Assembly (NCBI RefSeq): GCF_949987535.1
Contig: NC_080064.1
Coordinates: forward strand, 40,248,282 to 40,312,281
Length of the DNA: 64,000 nt
Direction: 5' to 3'
Source: Balaenoptera acutorostrata
Lineage: Eukaryota > Chordata > Mammalia > Artiodactyla > Balaenopteridae
Shown: one piece after another, positions 1 through 13,115 of the stretch
Layout of the letters: each line of letters begins with the position of its first letter
How positions within the stretch are numbered: the stretch's first letter is position 1
Notes under the pieces: generated by a model
The model's database searches: none
What the model was told of the DNA's origin: nothing
What the model saw: only the letters and a program-made list of their open reading frames with translations
Translations under genes and position numbers: made by a program

Positions 1-1690
1 GAAAACCACAAAACATTTCTGAAAGAAATTAAAGAAGACATAGATAATTGGAAACACACCATGTGTTCATGGACTGGAAGACTTAATATTGTTAAGATGT
101 CAATACTACCCAAGGCAAGCTACAGATTCAATGAAATTCCTATCAAAATCCCAATGATATTTTAAAAACCCATTAAAATTCAAATGGGACCTTAAGGTAT
201 TTTGAGTAGCCAAAAAAAAAAAAAAATTGAAAAAGAAGAATAAAATTGGAAGACTCATACTTCATGATTTCAAAACTTACTACAAAACTATAATAATCAA
301 AACAGTGTGATACTGGCATAAAGATAGACCAATGGAATAGAATAGAAAGCCCAGAAATAAACCCTCATATATATGGTAAAATGATCTTAGAAAGGACTGC
401 CAAGACCACTCAATGGAAAAAGAGTCCTTTGAACAATACTGCTGAGAAAACTGGATACCCACAAGCAGAAGGATGAAGTTGGACCCTTACTTTATATCAC
501 ATACAAAAGTTAACTCAAAATGAATCAAAGACCTAAATATAAGAGCTGAAAATAGAAAACTCTTAGAGGAAAAAATGCGGAAAATTTTCATGATATTGGA
601 CTTGGCAATGATTTCTTGGATATGAAATGAAAAGCAAAGGCAAAAAAGAAAAATAGATGAATTTGACTACATCAAAATTAAACTTCTTTGCATCAAAGGA
701 CACAATTAACAGAATGAAAAGCTAACCCATAGAATGGGAGAAAATATTTGCAAATCATATACTGATAAGGATTAATATCCAGATTATGTAAAGAACTCTT
801 AAAACTCAGTAACAAAAATAACAAGTACACAATTCAAAAATGGGCAAACGTTGAACGGGCATTTCTTCACAGAAGATATACAAATAGCCAGTAAGCTCAT
901 GAAATGATGCTCAACATCACTAATCATTAAGATGCAAATCAAAAAACAATGACATACCACATCATACCCATTAAGATAGCTACTGTAAAAATTTCAGAAA
1001 ATAATTTTAAAAAAAGGAAATGAATGTTGGCAAGGAAGTGGAGATACTGAAACGCTTGGGCACTGTTGGTAAGAATGTAAAATGGTACAGCTTCTGTGGA
1101 AAACAGTATGGTGGCTCCCCCAAAAATTAAAAATAGAATTACCATAACATCCAGCAATTTCACTTCTGGGAATATATCTGAATGAATTGAAAGCAGAATC
1201 TTGAAGAAATGTTTGGACACCTGTGTTCAAAACTGTATTATTCATAGTAGCTAAAATATAGAAGCCACCCAAGTGTCCACTGATGGAACAGTTAAGCAGA
1301 ATATGGCATAGACATACAAAGCAATATTTTTCAGCCTTAAAAAAGAAGAAAATTCTGATATATGCTACAACATGGAGGAATCTTGAGGATTCTATGCTAA
1401 GTGAAATAAGCCAGTGGTAAAAAGATAAGTACTATATGATTCCACTTATATGAGGTACCTAGAGTAGTCAAATTGAAGGACATAGAACATGGAATGGTGA
1501 TTGCCAGGGGCTGGTGGGAGGAGGAAATGGGATTTATTTCTTAATGGGTATAAATTTTCAGTTTTACAAGATGAAAGGAGTTCTGGAGATGGATTGTGAT
1601 GATGGCTGCACAATAACATGAATGTACTGTACACTTAGAAATGATTAAGGTAATAAATTTTATGTTACAGTATTTTATCACAATTTTAAA
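1..1690 (+). mobile_element. L1 3' fragment, old
   Basis: The translated 5' part resembles the end of L1 ORF2, with many stops. The segment continues through the L1 3' region (including the GATTGCCAGGGGCTGG stretch near 1499) to an A/T-rich end. It is cut by the window edge. Confidence 0.85.
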
Positions 1691-1693
1691 AAT

Positions 1694-3330
1694 TAGAGAA
1701 AAAGACTAAAGACTTTAGTCTAGCCTAAGTTAATTCAGTGTGTGGAATGATACGACAATTTCAAAGTTCACCTAACAAAAAGTTACTTTGTTTTTCATGG
1801 TAAAATTAAAATTCTAGTTGAATAAATAAAACTGTATGATGGAGAGGTCTCAAATTACAAAAATTATGCTCAGATAAATGTAATTCTCCCATTCATTTTA
1901 CGCTTTCATCTTGTTATCAACCTCATTAGTCCCTTATTTACAATTTATCCCATAAATTCTGGTATGATTATTAATAGTCTTTTAATAGTTTGTATTTCTA
2001 TTTTTTAAATTGATTTATTTTCTATTTGGACTAAGATTGGAATAGGAGAGGCTTTGAGGTATTTTTTGTTTTTTCAATTTTCCAAGTTTTTACAATTTGT
2101 ATATTTGTGTAGCAGTTTCTTTTTTTATGGCTTTTTATCAGCCAATTTGTTATCCCCTTCTTCTTCAGAGAATTTAGCAAGACTTTTATTTCAGGATTAA
2201 CACAGAATCAAAAATGTAGCCAATACTCAATAAATGGTAGCTATAATCATTATGAATTTTAGACAAGCTCACTTGTCACTCTATAGGTGTTGGATTAGAT
2301 GATGAGGTTGGCAAATATTTAGTTAGAGAGACTATTTACTATATAGATAGTAGGTGACTGTTACTGTAATATAGTTGAGAAGTTGTGGTACACTCAAATG
2401 CATACATGACTCCATGGTATACTCATTTTGTAAGTATTCCACAAGGTCTTTAAAAGAATAAAAATAACAACATCCAAAAATACTCAGTGCCTCCTGTTTG
2501 CCAGGTATTGTGTCCAAGGTCACACAGCCAGGAAACAGTAGAACTAGGATTAAAATTCAAGATATGTATGACTCAGTTCTGTGCTCTTTCCATAGTACCT
2601 GGCTTCCTCTTTTAAAAAAAATCATACTTAAACAAATCTCTCCCCCATTTCCCCATAAATTTTTCCACAAGGTACACATACCTTTTCATATTCTGTCCAC
2701 CAACAATTAGTAAGTAACCATGGATAACACACACACATACACACACACATACAAACATACATGCATGCACACATACCATTCAACACACATTTTCCCACTT
2801 AATATGTACAACTCCTGTGTAGAAGTTTTCTTTGAAGTCAAGACCTCAGACAATTTATTTACTAAGGAGAAGGGGAATTTAGCCAGCAACTGAAAAAAAT
2901 GTATCCTACTAAACAGGATATAAAACCACACTTGCAAAACCTATTGGCACAAAACTATAGAAATTGCCATTCACAATGAAAGCATTAACAAACAGATGTT
3001 AGGGTAAATCCAAGGTCTATACAGAATAGGAGACAGTACAGAGCTTAGAGTCTCAGAATCTGTTTTTGGAATCCCATCATGTGATCAGGGATAACACATT
3101 CTATCTTTGAGTCTGTTTCCTTATTTTTGTAGTAGGGATATAGATATCTACCTTACAGCCAAGTCTCTATGTGCATGAAAGTACAGATCCTCAGGTCCTT
3201 TTCCAGACTTACTGAACTGGAATCTCCTGAAATGGAGATGAAGGAAAGTCAAATATTTTCTTAGGAAATTAGATTCCTTAGGACAATGGATAAAGATACA
3301 ACAATCCCTGGTAATATAAAAATATGGCAA
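1694..3330. other. AT-rich intergenic sequence with CA/CATA repeat
   Basis: I see no gene. A degenerate CA/CATA microsatellite lies at about 2729-2777. The reading frames here are short and unlike any family I recognise. Confidence 0.6.
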
Positions 3331-5502
3331 GGAGGACCTTCAAGATGGTGGAGGAGTAAGACATGGAGATCACCTTCCTCCCCACAAGTACATCAGAAAT
3401 ACATCTACATGTGGAACAACTCCTACAGAACACCTACTGAATGCTGGCAGAAGACCTCAGACTTCCCAAAAGGCAAGAAACTCCCAACATACCTGGGTAG
3501 GGCAAAAGAAAAAAAGGAAAAACAGAGACAAAAGAATAGGGACGGGACTTGCACCTCTGGGAGGGAGCTGTGAGGGAGGAAAATTTCCACACACTAGGAA
3601 GCCCTTTCACTGGTGGAGAGAGGGGGTGGGCAGGGGGGAATCTTCGAGCCATGGAGGAGAGCGCAGCAACAGGGGTGCAGAGGGCAAAGTGGAGAGATTC
3701 CCACACAGAGGATCGGTGCAGACCAGCACTCACCAGCCCGAGAGGCTTGTCTGCTCACCCGCCGGGATGGGTGGGGGCTAGGAGCTTAGGCTCGGGCTTC
3801 GGAGGTCAGACCCTAGGGAGAGGACTGGGGTTGGCTGCGTGAAAACATCCTGAAGGGGGCTAGTGTGCCACAGCTAGCCGGGAGGGAGTCCGGAAAAAGT
3901 CTGGAACTGCCTAAGAGTCCAGAGACCATTGTTTAGCGGTGCGGGAGGAGAGGAGATTCAGAGCACTGCCTAAACGAGCTCCAGAAAAGGGTGTGAGCCG
4001 CAGCTGTCAATGCGGACACCAGAGATGGGCATGAAACACTAAGGTTGCTGCTGCAGCCACCACGAATCTTGTGTGCAAGCACAGGTCACTATCCACACCT
4101 CCCCTCCCAGGAGCCTGTGTAGCCCACCACTGCCAAGGTACCATGATCCAGGGACAACTTCCCCGGGGGGAGCACACAGAGCACCTCAGGCTGTTGCAAC
4201 GTCACTCTGTCGCTGCAGGCTCGCCCCGCATTCCGTACCCCTCCCTCCCCCCAGGCCTGAGTGAGCCAGAGCCCCATAATCAGCTGCTCCTTTAACCCCT
4301 TCCTGTCTGGGTGAAGAACAGATGCCAGAGGGTGACCTACATGCCAAGGCAGGGCCAAATCCAAAGCTGGACCCCAGGAGCTGTGCGAACGAAGAAGAGA
4401 AAGGGAAAGTTCTTTGAGCAGACTCAGAAGCAGTGGATTAAATCTCCACAAAAACTTGATGTACCCTGCATCTGTGGAATACCTGAATAGACAATGAATC
4501 ATCCCAAAATAGAGGCAGTGGACATCGGGAGCAACTAGACTTGGGGTTTGCTTTCTGTGTCTTATTTGTTTCTGGTTTTATGTTTATCTTAGTTTAGTAT
4601 TTAGAGTTATTAACAATGGTAGATTAACAATGGTAGAGTTATTAACAATGATAGATTGTTTATTGATTTTGTTGCTCTCTTCCTTTTTTTAAATATACAT
4701 ATATATTTTTTTTCTTGTTCTCTTTTTGTGAGTGTGTATGTGTATGCTTCTTTGTGTGATTTTGTCTGTATACATTTGCTTTTACCATTTGCCCTAGTGT
4801 TCTGTCTGTCCGGTTTACTTTTAGTATAATTTTTAGCACTTGTTATCATTGGTGGATTTGTTTATTTGTTTGGTTGCTGTCTTCCTTTTTCTTTTAAATT
4901 ACTGTTTTATTTTTTTACTTTAATAATATATATTTTTATTTTAATAAGTTTATTTTATTGTATTATTTTTTTCTCTCTTTCTATTTTTTCTCCCTCCTCT
5001 TATGAGCTGTGTGGCTGACAGGGTCTTAGTGCTCCAGCTGGGTGTCAGGCCAGTGCCTCTGAGGTGGGAGACCAAGTTCAGGACTGGCCCATCAGAGACC
5101 TCCCGGCCCTATGTAAAATCAATCAGCGAGAGCTCTCCCAGAGATCTCCATCTCAATGCTAAGACCCAACTCTACTAAACGACGAGCAAGCTACAGGGCT
5201 GGACAACCCAAGCTAAACAAATAGGAAGACAGGAACACAACCCCACACATTAGCAGAGAGGCTGCCTAAAATCATAATAAGGTCACAGACACTCAAAAAC
5301 ACACCACTGGACCTGGTTCTGCCCACCAGAAAGAAGAGATCCAGCCTCATTCACCAGAACAGAGGCACAAGTCCCCTCCACCAGGAAGCCTACACAATCC
5401 ACTGAACCAACTTTGCCCACTGGGAGCAGACACCAAAAGCAATGGGAACTACGAACATGCAGCCTGTGAAAAGGAGACACCAAACACAGTAAGTTAAGCA
5501 AA

Positions 5503-6395
5503 ATGAGAAGACAGAGAAATACACAGCAGATGAAGGAGCAAGGAAAAGACCACCAGACCAAACAAATGAAGAAGAAATAGGTAGTCTACCTGAAAAAGAA
5601 TTCAGAGTAATGATAGTAAAGATGATCTAAAATGTTAGAAACAAAATGGAGAAAATACAAGAAACATTTAAAAAGGACCTAGAAGAACTAAAGAGCAAAC
5701 AAACAATGATGAACAACACAATAAATGAAATTAAAAATTTTCTAGAAGGAAAAAATAGCAGAATAACTGAGGCAGAAGAACGGATAAGTGACCTGGAAGA
5801 TAAAATAGTGGAAAAAACTACCACAGAGCAGAATAAAGAAAAAAGAATGAAAAGAATTGAGGACAGCCTCAGAGACCTCTGGGGCAATGTTAAATGCACC
5901 AACATTCGAATTATAGGGGTCACAGAAAAAGAAGAGTAAAAGAAAGGGGCATTGAAAATATTTGAAGAGATAATAGTTGAAAACTTCCCTAGTATGGGAA
6001 AGGAAATAGTTAATCAAGTCCAGGAAGCACAGAGAGTCCCATACAGGATAAATCCAAGGAGAAACACGTCAAGACACAAATTAATCAGACTATCAAAAAA
6101 TAAATACAAGGAAAAGATATTAAAAGCAGCAAGGGAAAAGCAACAAATAACACACAAGGGAAACACCATAAGGTTAAAAGCTGATCTTTCAGCAGAAACT
6201 CTGCAAACCAGAAGGATGTGGCAGGACACATTTAAAGTGATGAAAGGGAAAAACCTACAATCATGATTACTCTATGCAGCAAGGATCTCATTCAGGTTTG
6301 ACGGACAAATTAAAACCTTTACAGAAAAGCAAAAGCTAAGAGAATTCAGCACCGTGAAACCAGCTTTACAACAACTGTTACAGGAACTTCTCTAG
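5503..6395 (+). pseudogene. L1 ORF1 pseudogene
   Basis: ORF1 encodes the L1 RNA-binding chaperone. From 5646 to 6395 one frame holds a coiled-coil region (EETFKKDLEELK-like heptads, then EERISDLEDKI) and the RRM-type part with NIRIIGV. This frame contains in-frame stops at 5937 and 6264. The likely original ATG at 5503 is in another frame, so there is at least one frameshift between 5503 and 5646. It ends at TAG 6393-6395. Confidence 0.85.
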
Positions 6396-6453
6396 GGAGG
6401 AAACACAAGAGAAGGAAAAGACCTACAATAACAAACCCAAAACAATTAAGAAA

Positions 6454-9400
6454 ATGGTAATAGGAACATACAAATCGATAATTACCTTAAATGTAAATGG
6501 ATTAAATGCTCCAACCAAAAGACATAGACTGGCTGAATGGATACAAAAACAAGAGCCATATATATGCTGTCTACAAGAGACCCACTTCAGACCTAGGGAC
6601 ACATACAGACTGAAAATGATGGGACAGAAAAAGATATTCCATGCAAATGGAATCAAAAGAAAGCTGGAGTAGCAATTCTCATATCAGACAAAATGACTTT
6701 AAAATAAAGACTTTTACAAAAGACAAAGAAGGACACTACATGATGATCAAGGGATCAAACCAAGAAGAAGATATAACAATTTTAAATATTTATGCACCCA
6801 ACATAGGAGTACCTCAGTACATAAGGCATATGCTAACAGCCATTAAAGGGGAAATCGAGAGTAAAACAGTCATAGTAGGGGACGTTAACACCCCACTTTC
6901 ATCAATGGACAGATCATCCAAAATGAAAATTAAGGAAACACAAGTTTAAATGACACAATAAACAAGATGGACTTAAATGATATTTATAGGACATACCAAC
7001 CAAAAACAACAGAATACACTTTCTTCTCAAGTGCTCATGGAACATTCTCCAGGATACCTCATATCTTGGGACACAAATCAAGCATTGCTAAATTTAAGAA
7101 AATTGAAATCGTATCAAGTATCTTTTCCAACCACCACACTATGAGACAAGCTATCAATTACAGGAAAAAATCTGTAAAAAATACAAACACATGGAGACAA
7201 AACAATACACTACTAAATAACCAGAGATCACTGAAGAAACCAAAGAGGAAATCAAAAAATACCTAGAAACAAATGAAAATGAAAACATGATGACTCAAAG
7301 CCTATGGGATGCAGCAAAAACAGTTCTAAGAGGGAAGTTTATAGCAATACAATCCTAACACAAGAAACAAGGAAATCTCAAATAAACAACCTAACCTTAC
7401 ACCTACACTAATTAGAGAAAGAAGAACAAAAAACCCTGGCAAAGATAGCCGAAGGAAAGAAACCATAAAGATCAGATCAGAAGTAAATGAAAAAGAAATG
7501 AAGGAAACAATAGCAAAGTTCAATAAAACTAAAAGCTGGTTCTTTGAGAAGATAAACAAAATTGATAAACCATTAGCCAGACTCATCAAGAAAAAAAGAG
7601 AGAACACTCAAATCAGCAGAATTAGAAATGAAAAACGAGAAGTAACAACTGACACTGCAGAAATACAGAGGATCATGAGAGATTACTACAAGCAATTATG
7701 TACCAATAAAATTGATAACCTGGAAGAAATGGACAAATTCTTAGAAAAGCACACCCTTACGAGACTGAAAAAGGAAGAAATAAAAAAATAACCAGATCAA
7801 TCACAAGCACTGAAATTGAGACTGTGATTAAAAATCTTCCAACAAACAAAAGCCCAGAGCAGATGGCTTTACAGGCAAATTCAATCAAACATTTAGAGAA
7901 AAGCAAACACCTATCATTCTCAAACTCTTCCAAAATATAGCAGAGGGAGGAACACTCCAAAACTCATTCAATGAGGTCACCATCAACCTGACACCAAAAC
8001 AAGACAAATATGTCTCAAAAAGAGAAAACTATAGGCCAATATCACTGATGAACATAGATGCAAAAATCCTCAACCAGGGCTTCCCTGGTGGCGCAGTGGT
8101 TGAGAATCTGCCTGCCAATGCAGGGGACACGGGTTCGAGCCCTGGTCTGGGAAGATCCCACATGCCACGGAGCAACTAGGCCCGTGAGCCACAAGTACTG
8201 AGCCTGCGCGTCTGGAGCTTGTGCTCCGCAACGAAAGAGGCCGCGACAGTGAGAGGCCTGCGCACCGTGATGAAGAGTGGCCCCCACTCGCCACAACTGG
8301 AGAAAGCCCTCGCACAGAAACGAGGACCCAACACAGCCAAAAATAAAAATAAATAAATAAATAAATAATAATAAAAAAAAAAAACACAAGTGATGTATTG
8401 ATTGTACAATGTACCCAGTATACTAAATCAACTTGATTCCCCTCTTAAAAAAAAAAAAAAAATCCTCAACCAAACACTAGCAAAGAGAATCCAATAGCAC
8501 ATTAAAAGGATCATACACCATGATCAAGTGGGGTTTATCCCAGGAATGCAGGGACTCTTCAATATATGCAAATCAGTCAATGTGATACACTATGTTAACA
8601 AATTGAAGGAGAAAACAACGTATGATAATCTCAATAGAGGCAGAAAAAGCCTTCAACAAAATTCAACATACATTTATGATAAAAATCCTCCAGAAAGTAG
8701 GCATAGAGGGAACTTACCTCAACATAATAAAGGCGACATATGACAAACCCACAGCAAACATGGTTCTCAATGGTGAAAAAGTGAAACCCTTTCCACTAAG
8801 ATCAGGAACAAGACAAGATTGCCCACTCAGGAATAAGAAAAGATTGCCCACCCTCACCACTATTATTCAACATAGTTTTGGAAGTTTTAGCCACAGCAAT
8901 CAGAGAAGAAAAAGAAATAAAAGGAATCCAAAGCAGAAAAGAAGTAAAACTGTCACTGTTTGCAGATGACATGATACTATACATAGAGAATGCTAAAGAT
9001 GCTACCAGAAAACTACTAGAGCTAATCAATGAATTTGGTAAAGTAGCAGGATACAAAATTAATGCACAGAAATCTCTTGCATTCCTATACACTAATGATG
9101 AAAAATCTGAAAGAGAAATTAAGGAAACACCTCCATTTACCATTGCAACAAAAAGAATAGAACAGCTAGGAATAAACCTACCTAAGTAAACAGATGACAT
9201 GTATGCAGAAAACTGTAAGAAACTGATGAAAGAAATTAAAGATGCTACAAAGAGATGGAGAGATATACCATGTTCTGGGATTGGAGAATCAACATTGTGA
9301 AAATGACTATACTACCCAAAGCGATCTACAGATTCAATGCAATCCCTATCAAATTACCAATGGCATTTTTCAGAGAAATAGGACAAAAAATTTTACAGTT

Positions 9401-10670
9401 TGTACAGAAACACAAAAGGCCCTGAATAACCAAAGCAATCTTGAGAAAGAAAAACAGAGCTGGAGCAATCGGGCTCCCTGACTTTAGACTATACTACAAA
9501 GCTACAATAATAAAGACAGTATGGTACTGGCACAAAAACAGAAATATAGATCAATGGAACAGGATAGAAAGCCCAGAGAAAAATCCATGCACATATGGTC
9601 ACCTTATCTTTGATAAAGGAGGCAAGAATATGCAATGGAGAAAAGACAGCCTCTACAATAAGTGGTGCTAGGAAAACTGGACAGCTACGTATATAAGAAT
9701 GTAATTAGAACACACCATAACACCATACACAAAAATAAACTCAAAATGGTTAAAGTCCTAAATTTAAGGCCAGACACCGTAAATCTCTTAGAGGAAAACA
9801 TAGGCAGAACACTCTGCGACACAGATCACAGAAAGATCCTTTTTGACCCAGCCCCTAGAGAAAAGGAAATAAAAACAAAAATAAACGAATGGTACCTAAT
9901 GAAACTTAAAACCTTTTCCACAGCAAAGAAAACCATAAAAAAGATGAAAAGACAACCTCAGAATGGGAGAAAATATTTGCAAATGAAGCAACTGACAGGG
10001 GATTAATCTCTGGAATATACAAACAGCTCATGCAGCTCAATATCAAAAAGACAAACAACCCAATCCAAAAATGGGCTGAAGACCTAAATAGACATTTCTC
10101 CAAAGAAGATATACAGATTGCCATCAAATACATGAAAAGATGCTCAACATCAGTAATCATTAGAGAAATACAAATCAAAACTACAATGATGTATCTCCTC
10201 ACACTGGTCAGAATGGCCATCATCAAAAATTCTACAAACAATAAATGCTGGAGAGGGTGTGGAGAAAAGGGAACCCTCTTGCACTGTTGGTGGGAATATA
10301 AATTGATACAGCCACTATAAATAACAGTATGGAGGTTCCTTAAAAACTAAAAATAGAGCTACCATATGACCCAGCAATCCCACTACTGGGCATATACCCT
10401 GAGAAAACCATAATTCAAGAAGAGTCATGTACCACAATGTTCATTGCAGCACTATTTACAATAGCCGGGACATGGAAGCAACCTAAGTGTCCATTGACAG
10501 ATGAATGGATATAGAAGATGTGGTGCATATATACAATGGAATATTACTCAGCCATAATAAGAAATGGAATTGAATTATTTGTAGTGAGGCGGATGGACCT
10601 CGAATCTGTCATACAGAGTGAAGTAAGTCAGAAAGGGAAAAACAAATACTGTCTGCTAACACATATATAT
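6454..10670 (+). pseudogene. L1 ORF2 pseudogene (endonuclease and reverse transcriptase)
   Basis: ORF2 encodes the endonuclease/reverse transcriptase of L1. The N-terminal endonuclease begins SIITLNVNGLNAPTKRHR with CCLQETHF. The reverse transcriptase catalytic motif FADD is intact at 8959-8970. A C-terminal cysteine-bearing segment ([16 protein letters not shown]) is at about 10247-10290. The frame is broken by many shifts and stops and is split by a SINE at 8077-8457, upstream of the FADD motif. A local duplication of about 30 bases lies at 8811-8870. The exact end is approximate. Confidence 0.85.
8077..8457 (+). mobile_element. CHR-type SINE with double poly(A), inserted in L1 ORF2
   Basis: tRNA-derived head with A box (TGGCGCAGTGG) and B box (GGTTCGAGCCC), body to about 8340, and an AAATA/A tail to 8384. 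A 62-base non-SINE segment follows (8385-8446), then a second A-tract. The 15-base duplication AAAAATCCTCAACCA at 8062-8076 and 8458-8472 brackets the whole unit, so it inserted as one piece. Confidence 0.93.
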
Positions 10671-11044
10671 GGAATATAAAAGAAAAAGGTTCTGAAGGAC
10701 CTAGGGGCAGGAGAGGAATAAAGATGCAGACATAGATAACCAACTTGAAGACACAGGGAGGGGGAAGGGTAAGCTGGGATGAAGTGAGAGAGTGACATTG
10801 ATATATATATATACTACCAAATGTAAAATAGATAGCTAGTGGGAAGCAGCCGCATAGCACAGGGAAATCCTCTCAGTGCTTTTTGACCACCTAGAGGGAT
10901 GGGATAGGGAGGGTGGGAGGCAGACGCAAGAGGGAGGGTATATGGGCATATATGTGTACGTATAGCTGATTCACTTTGTTATACAGCAGAAACTAACACA
11001 ACATTGTAAAGCAATTTTACTCCAATAAAGAGGTTAAAAAAAAA

Positions 11045-11535
11045 AGAAACGAAATTGAGTTATTTGTAGTGAGGTGGATGCACCTAGAGTCTGTCACACA
11101 GAGTGAAGTAAGTCAGAAAGAGAAAAACAAATACCGTATGCTAACACATATATATATGGAATCCAAAAAAATACAATAAAAGGTTCTGAAGAACCTAGGG
11201 GCAGGACAGGAATAAAGATGCAGATGTAGAGAATGGACTTGAGGACACAGGGAGGGGGAAGGGTAAGGTGGGACGAAGTGAGATAGTGGCGTGGACATAT
11301 ATACACTACCAAATGTAAAATAGATAAGTTAGTGGGAAACAGCTGCCTAGCACAGGGAGTTCACCTCAGTGCTTTGTGACCGCCTAGAGGTGTGGGATAG
11401 GGAGGGTGGGAGGGAGACGCAAGAGGGAGGAGATGTGGTGATATATGTATATGTATAGCTGATTCACTTTGTTATAAAGCAGAAACTAACACACCATTGT
11501 GGAGCAATTATACTCCAATAAACATGTTAAAGAAA
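11045..11535 (+). mobile_element. Second L1 3' end fused behind the first
   Basis: Repeats the sequence of 10560-11030 with about 10% differences, starting at the terminal region of ORF2 and ending at CCAATAAACATG. It begins directly in the A-tail of the preceding L1, which suggests a 5'-truncated insertion into the tail or a tandem duplication. Confidence 0.85.
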
Positions 11536-11599
11536 CAATAAAAAAAGAGTTAATAGTTAAGTACAAGTGCTCTTTCTCCCAAGCTTTTGACAGTAATGT

Positions 11600-12082
11600 T
11601 GCCTCTAGGTACTGACAAAGATTCTTTGCTTGATCAAACTTTAGTCAGGATCTTGAGCCTTTCCTAGGCCCATGTGTGCACGTCCTTGTAAAATCCAGTT
11701 TTAGCAAGAATCCTGCTAAATCAGTTAACCAGAAACCCCCAACCTCGATATGTGATATCCTCAATATCTGATGAGGTTCCTTATCCTCCACCATCCCCAA
11801 TATGATGTCTGATCACTCTGACCTGTCTTCATTCAGCAAAAATCCTGTTAGTTGGTTTAGCCAGAATCCCCCTTACTCTTGATGTTTCCTCTTAGAGATT
11901 TTCTATTCACTGACTTCCATCCTGCTCCTTGTTTATAAATTCCCACTTGCCCATGTTATATTTGGAGTTGAGCCCAATCTTTCTCCTTCACTTTAAAATT
12001 CAATTCCATCCTACTGGATAGTCCTGAATAAACTCTGTCTTGCCATCTTTAAGAAGTGTCATTGAATACTTTTTCTTTAACA
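11600..12082 (+). mobile_element. Solo LTR-like segment
   Basis: Has a TTTATAAATT box at about 11932, AATAAA at about 12027, and ends near TTTAACA, as an old LTR would. The boundaries and family are uncertain, and no target duplication was identified. Confidence 0.4.
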
Positions 12083-12083
12083 G

Positions 12084-12645
12084 TACCATGGTGGTTCCCT
12101 TGGAGAGAGAGTTTGGGACTTAATCCCAGCGGTCTTCAATATTTTGCTTACATATCCTCTAAAAGGATTTGAGTAACTCTATAATCCCTTAATCATTTAT
12201 ATTAATATCTAAAATTTTATACAAGTTAAAATACTTGCAAGAGGTATAATTTCTAGACTTTTATAAGTATTGATATTTTAAAATAAGGCTTCCCCAGAAG
12301 ATTTTATATCAATATGAATATATTAGTTTTGAAAATTTTTAATTTATAACCCTATTATAACATTCTGCAACAAAATTATAAATTAGTTTTATACTTATGA
12401 CCATAAGATTAAAAATTCTCCTGTATTAATTTATTATTATAATTTTTATCAGAACACAGTTGATAAAACATTGAAAATATATTATCAATTTTTATAAATA
12501 TTGATAATATCAAACATAGAAAGTAAAATTGTATTAGAAACATACCTTTCAATAAGATGACTAGACTGTTTTTAAAAATAAATTTATCCTTGGATTAATA
12601 TTATTTATGGCTAGAATGAAACAGGGTTTGGCAGCAATTCTGTGT
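12084..12645. other. AT-rich intergenic sequence
   Basis: No gene, RNA or named repeat recognised. Very A/T rich. Confidence 0.5.
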
Positions 12646-12646
12646 G

Positions 12647-13115
12647 TATCTGTGATGGTTGATTTTATGTGTAAGCTTAGCTAGACCAAGTTATTTGGTG
12701 AAACACCAGTTTAGATGTTGATGTGAAGGTATTTTTTAGATGTGATTAATATTTAAATCAGTAGACTTTAAGAAAAGTAGAATACCCTCTACAATGTGGG
12801 TGGACCTTATCCAATCAGTTGAAGAGCTTAAGAACAAAGACTAAGGTTTCCCAAAGAAGAAGCAATTCTGACTCATGGCTGTAATGTAGAAACCCTGCTT
12901 CTCTTTCCAGTTTGCTGACCTGTCCTGCAGATTTTGGATTCAAGACTGCAATATCAACTCTTCCCTGGACTTGCAGCCTGCTGGCCTGCCTCACAGATTT
13001 TGAACTTGCCAGTCCCATGACTCATGGAAATCTCATGACTCAATTCCTCTAATATATATATTTATATACATATATTCATATATATATTTGAATAGATGAC
13101 AGATAGATAGACTGA
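12647..13115 (+). mobile_element. Ancient LTR-like repeat plus AT microsatellite
   Basis: Starts TGTGATGGTTGATTTTATGT and runs through a segment resembling the common mammalian ERVL/MaLR-type repeats, ending near CAATTCCTC. An (AT)-rich run follows at 13049-13092, then short GATA units. The family name is uncertain. Confidence 0.45.

Larger units (their letters stand above)
3331..11044 (+). mobile_element. Full-length-structured artiodactyl L1, inactive
   Basis: Starts with GGAGGACCTTCAAGATGG, as L1 5' UTRs do. It has a long GC-richer 5' UTR to about 5502, then ORF1, ORF2, and the 3' end with GTATAGCTGATTCACTTTG and CCAATAAAG before an A-tail. Both reading frames are broken, and a SINE with its tail lies inside ORF2 (8077-8457). 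No clear target duplication was found because a second L1 end abuts the tail. Confidence 0.92.

Noticed and set aside
4089..4502. 137-codon minus-strand open frame
   Set aside because: It lies wholly inside the L1 5' UTR and is a by-product of its GC content.
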